From Palsa-1439 sp050015495 (GTDB taxonomy: Bacteria; Verrucomicrobiota; Verrucomicrobiia; Palsa-1439): a DNA stretch of 64,000 bases. The stretch spans positions 62,001-126,000 of the forward strand of contig JBEKBH010000009.1 in NCBI GenBank assembly GCA_050015495.1. Direction: 5' to 3'. Position 1 is the stretch's first letter, and every line of letters starts with the position of its first letter. Shown here one piece after another: positions 61,184-64,000 of this stretch. The notes under the pieces were generated by a model, which worked only from the letters and a program-made list of their open reading frames with translations, had not been told where the DNA came from and did no database searches. The position numbers and the translations under genes are program-made.

Positions 61184-61873
61184 ATGAATTCAACCCGACG
61201 GATTAATCGATGCGCGTTGGTTGGCTGGCGCCTGGCGCTGGCCGCCGTCCTCGGCCTGTCCGCCGGATGCAGCACTATCAACGACCTGGTCGGTCGGTCG
61301 AACCCGTCGAACGCGTCGGCCCGGTCATCGTCTGCCGGCACGACCGCCGCCGCGGCAACCGCCGCGGGCGCGAGTGACGAAGAGGTTTCCGGCAGACTCC
61401 GCACGGGAGACGAGATCGTCGTCAAGATCGACGCCGGCGCGGCGACCGCCTCGACGGCCGCCATACCCTCCGATCTAATCATTGACGACCAGGGGAATAT
61501 CGAGTTGCCGCTGGTCGGGCAGATCAAGGCGGCCGGACTCACGGCCAGTGAGCTGGGGGAACGCATTCAAGCCAACTATGTGCCCCGCTACTACGTGCGT
61601 TGCACCGCCACCGTGCTCATTGCCCAGCGGTTCTTTTACGTCGGCGGCGAAGTGAAGACCCCCGGCCGCTTCCTCTGGAGTGAGGACACGAGCCTCCTGA
61701 AGGCCATCAACACAGCCGCCGGATTTACGGATTACGCGAATCGGCGCAAGGTGCAGTTGGTCCGCGGCAAGACCACCGAGACGTACGATTGTGAAGACCT
61801 GCAGCGCCATCCGGCCAAGGACATCCCGATCCGGCCCGGGGACACCGTGACCGTGCCGCGCAGCATCTTCTGA
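61184..61873 (+). CDS. Wza-like polysaccharide export lipoprotein
   Basis: This 229-residue protein has a lipoprotein signal peptide with lipobox LSAGC (residues about 24-28), a low-complexity Ala/Ser linker, a Poly_export domain (LRTGDEIVVKIDAGAA; DLIIDDQGNIELPLVGQIKA) and a SLBB-type domain (FFYVGGEVKTPGRFLW; LLKAINTAAGFTDYANRRKV). Wza proteins form the outer-membrane export channel. It lacks a C-terminal helix of E. coli Wza and is short. ATG at 61184 was chosen for the signal peptide; a frame is open upstream. Confidence 0.87.
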   Translation: MNSTRRINRCALVGWRLALAAVLGLSAGCSTINDLVGRSNPSNASARSSSAGTTAAAATAAGASDEEVSGRLRTGDEIVVKIDAGAATASTAAIPSDLIIDDQGNIELPLVGQIKAAGLTASELGERIQANYVPRYYVRCTATVLIAQRFFYVGGEVKTPGRFLWSEDTSLLKAINTAAGFTDYANRRKVQLVRGKTTETYDCEDLQRHPAKDIPIRPGDTVTVPRSIF

Positions 61874-61925
61874 AAAATCGACCGTCGGATTGCCAGTCAA
61901 CAGGAGGGGGCACGCAACGGGTACG

Positions 61926-63845
61926 GTGAACCACCGCTCGAGTAACCGCAACGTCCGCGCCGTCTGGACGGGCCCACAAACCCCGTTGGGGCGCGTCTGC
62001 CAAACCACCGTCGTTGTTCTCAGCCTGTTGGTCTTGGTGTTTGCCCCGTTGGCCTTCGGTGCGGTTCGGCTCTGGGCGCTTGGTCCCATCCTCATTGCCA
62101 TCGAAGTGGCGGGTGTGCTGTGGATCGTCCGTGTTCTCAACGCCCGGGAAATCCCCGTGGTCTTCTCGACGGTCGGCCCGCCAGTCATTGCTCTGGCGGC
62201 GTATGGGGTGATTCGCTACGGCTGGAGCGAGATCGAGCCGATTGCCAGCGCGGCGATGATGCTCTGGCTCGCTGCGGCGCTCCTCTTCTTTCTGGTCCTC
62301 AACAACGTTCGACACCGCTGGCATGTCACGCTGGTGGTCTGGGTGCTCGTCGGCGCGGGCACAATGGTCGCCCTCTGCGGTTTGTGGCAGGGAATCGCCG
62401 GATCATCGTCCGTGTGGGCGTTTCCCCAGTACGACCGGTATCTGGGCAGTGCCAGTGGCACGTTCATTCGCCCGAGCCACGGCGCGGCCTACCTGGAATT
62501 GGTGTTCCCGATCGCCGCCGCCAACTTCCTCTTTTCCCGTCGCCGGTTTGAACACAAGGTGGCCATCGCCATCGCCTGTTTGCTCATGGGCGCGGCCTTG
62601 TTGTTGATCGCCGCCCCCAACGGCTGGCTGGGATGGCTGGCCAGCATCATCGTTCTGCTCGTCTACATCATCAAACGCGGCAGCAAACAGTCGCGCTGGC
62701 TCATGATCGGAGTGGGACTGCTGGGTCTCTTGCTGGTCGCGGCCCTCATCGGTCTCCTGGCGTCGGGAGCACCGGAGCAAGGGTTCCCGACGACAGAACA
62801 CCCGTACGGGGAGGCGTCGTGGCCCGCCGCCTGGCAAATGGCGCGCGGCAACTTGTTGCTGGGGGCCGGGCCGGGCATGTTTCGGTGGCTGTATCCGTCC
62901 TACCGGGCCGTGCAGGGTGTGATGGACGCGCCGGACAATGAGTATGCCAGCGTGTTTACCGAATACGGGCTGGTCGGGTGTGTGCTGGTCGTGTGGGTCC
63001 TCGCGGCCTTCGTGATCGCGGCCATTCACATCCTCTCTGTTCGCGCGTCACGGTATTCCGCGTCCACTCCGTCAAACCGCTACGCCTTTGCCGTCGGCGG
63101 ACTGGCCTCGGTTGTGGCCGTCGCCGTCGGCGCCCTGTTCGACTCGAGCCTCCACGCGCCGGCCAACTTGTTTACCGTGGTGGCCATCATGGCGACGACA
63201 CTCACCTGTGGCGTCCACCCCAGCGGCAAAATCGAGGAGGACGAGGAGTTGCCGGGCCGGTATGCGCCCCTCGCGGTCAAGGGTGTCAACAAGGTCGCGC
63301 TGGCCGTGTCGTTGGCCGTCGTGGTGCTGCTGCTCGCGTCGCGATTGTGCAAGAGTTACCCGTCCGATTTCTATTTGCGGCTGGCCCGGCGGGCCGGGGA
63401 TTCGTTGGATTGGGACACGGCCCGGGAGCGATACCGGCAGGCGTGGGAATTTGACCGCCGCAACTTCGATGTCGCGACCGCCATCGGCGATTTGCTGAGC
63501 GCGCGCGCCACGTGGGACGTCGCCCAGCGCGAGAAGTTGTTGGACGAAGCGATTATCTGGTATGAGCGCGCGTTTACGGCCAATCCCTACGCCATGGATG
63601 TCCAGGTCAAACTCGGGCGCGTGTACGACGCCCTGGGCAAACGGGAGCTTGCCGAGGAACGCTATCGCCGCGCGATTCAGGCCGACCCCGACAATGCGTC
63701 CTACCACGCCCAGCTCGGGCTGCACGACCTGCGTTGGGACGAGACCGAGAAGGCCGTTGCCAGTTTCATGCGGGCCTACGAACTGGGCGGTGACGACCCG
63801 CTGCCGGAAATCGAGTTGCGGCGGCTGGGCAAGCTGGGACCATGA
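61926..63845 (+). CDS. O-antigen ligase-like/polymerase membrane protein with C-terminal TPRs
   Basis: This 639-residue protein has about 11-12 hydrophobic helices in residues about 30-450, with the Wzy/WaaL-type hallmarks FIRPSHGAAYLELVFPIAAA, PYGEASWPAAWQMARGNLLL and GAGPGMFRWLYPSYRAVQG, VTMDAPDNEYASVF-like (VMDAPDNEYASVFTEYGLVG). The tail has TPR-like helices (AIIWYERAFTANPYAMDVQV; AEERYRRAIQADPDNASYHA). It could ligate or polymerise the polysaccharide. A Shine-Dalgarno AGGAGG lies at 61902; the GTG at 61926 is 18 bp on, which is far, so the start is uncertain. A TTG lies at 61890. Confidence 0.83.
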   Translation: MNHRSSNRNVRAVWTGPQTPLGRVCQTTVVVLSLLVLVFAPLAFGAVRLWALGPILIAIEVAGVLWIVRVLNAREIPVVFSTVGPPVIALAAYGVIRYGWSEIEPIASAAMMLWLAAALLFFLVLNNVRHRWHVTLVVWVLVGAGTMVALCGLWQGIAGSSSVWAFPQYDRYLGSASGTFIRPSHGAAYLELVFPIAAANFLFSRRRFEHKVAIAIACLLMGAALLLIAAPNGWLGWLASIIVLLVYIIKRGSKQSRWLMIGVGLLGLLLVAALIGLLASGAPEQGFPTTEHPYGEASWPAAWQMARGNLLLGAGPGMFRWLYPSYRAVQGVMDAPDNEYASVFTEYGLVGCVLVVWVLAAFVIAAIHILSVRASRYSASTPSNRYAFAVGGLASVVAVAVGALFDSSLHAPANLFTVVAIMATTLTCGVHPSGKIEEDEELPGRYAPLAVKGVNKVALAVSLAVVVLLLASRLCKSYPSDFYLRLARRAGDSLDWDTARERYRQAWEFDRRNFDVATAIGDLLSARATWDVAQREKLLDEAIIWYERAFTANPYAMDVQVKLGRVYDALGKRELAEERYRRAIQADPDNASYHAQLGLHDLRWDETEKAVASFMRAYELGGDDPLPEIELRRLGKLGP

Positions 63846-64000
63846 GCCTGGCCCCCGGCACGTTACGCCGGCTGGCGGAAATCGTCGGCGGCCCGGTGAA
63901 CCTGCGGCAGTCGCCCGAAGAACGCATCGCCTACAGCTACGACGGGACCGCCATGCTCGCGCACCAGCCCGAAGCCGTCGTCTTTGTCGAGTCGGCGCAA
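63842..64000 (+). CDS. FAD-linked oxidase (GlcD-like), 5' end only
   Basis: The first 53 codons encode MSLAPGTLRRLAEIVGGPVN, then EERIAYSYDGTAMLAHQPEA and VVFVESAQ, which match the N-terminus of FAD-binding PCMH oxidases such as the glycolate oxidase subunit GlcD. The ATG overlaps the stop of the ligase gene (ATGA). The gene runs off the right edge, so the FAD-binding and catalytic regions are not seen. Confidence 0.72.
   Translation, partial: MSLAPGTLRRLAEIVGGPVNLRQSPEERIAYSYDGTAMLAHQPEAVVFVESAQ

Overview
The window is a GC-rich (about 60% by eye) piece of a bacterial chromosome. It most likely comes from the Verrucomicrobiota, probably near the Pedosphaera/Limisphaerales group. This is inferred from gene content, not from a search: an ExeA/GspB-type pair next to pilT, a pseudopilin with a C-terminal DGH motif, several secreted proteins ending in a '(T/S)T(D/N)LVsG.W ... 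FYRV' module, a coproheme-type HemQ, an MqnD-like protein, a c-di-AMP operon and many intergenic stem-loop repeats. No rRNA, tRNA, CRISPR array or intact insertion sequence was seen. The left edge cuts hicA and the right edge cuts a glcD-like gene.

Layout. 0-9.8 kb: hicBA, rpoZ, smpB, gspB-like/exeA-like divergent from pilT, a NhaD-type antiporter, an inositol monophosphatase, a family-4 uracil-DNA glycosylase, and an aminotransferase divergent from a LysR regulator with a palindromic operator candidate. 10-13.9 kb: a very large smc. 14-18 kb: an accessory patch with two unknown proteins, two toxin-antitoxin modules (HigBA-like, MazE/Doc-like) and an orphan promoter followed only by repeats. 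18.4-24.6 kb: a gutted epimerase, HAD phosphatase and M20 peptidase in overlapping frames, then grpE-dnaJ-rsmE behind a sigma-32-like promoter, then an ArnT/PMT-type glycosyltransferase. 25.4-29.7 kb: a 1443-residue secreted hydrolase/NHL-repeat protein. 30-43.6 kb: HDAC-family hydrolase, ftsH, AcuI-like reductase, methyltransferase, HNH nuclease, a beta-propeller protein, the folP-cdaA-ybbR-glmM operon, and a pseudopilin plus secreted protein behind a cobalamin-riboswitch-like leader. 43.8-46.4 kb: a second accessory patch (DUF4258/DUF2283 pair, HNH protein, zinc-ribbon membrane protein). 47-57.5 kb: cbiX, hemQ, an outer-membrane protein, a GT2 glycosyltransferase, a LOG protein, a DUF985 cupin, sirtuin, metF, a deoxyhypusine-synthase homologue and mqnD. 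57.5-64 kb: an exopolysaccharide cluster (outer-membrane barrel, Wzc-like kinase, Wza-like lipoprotein, O-antigen ligase with TPRs) with a sigma-54-like promoter, then the start of a glycolate-oxidase-type gene.

The most striking feature is a dense family of REP-like stem-loops, about 19 in 64 kb. Each carries the GTAG or GGAG foot typical of REP elements. Several form head-to-head pairs; one pair sits in frame inside the smc hinge region and another copy supplies the last codons of smc. No REP-associated transposase lies in the window. A separate repeat of about 80 bp occurs three times. The other main findings are the riboswitch-like leader before a secreted-protein/pseudopilin operon and the sigma-32 and sigma-54 promoter candidates.
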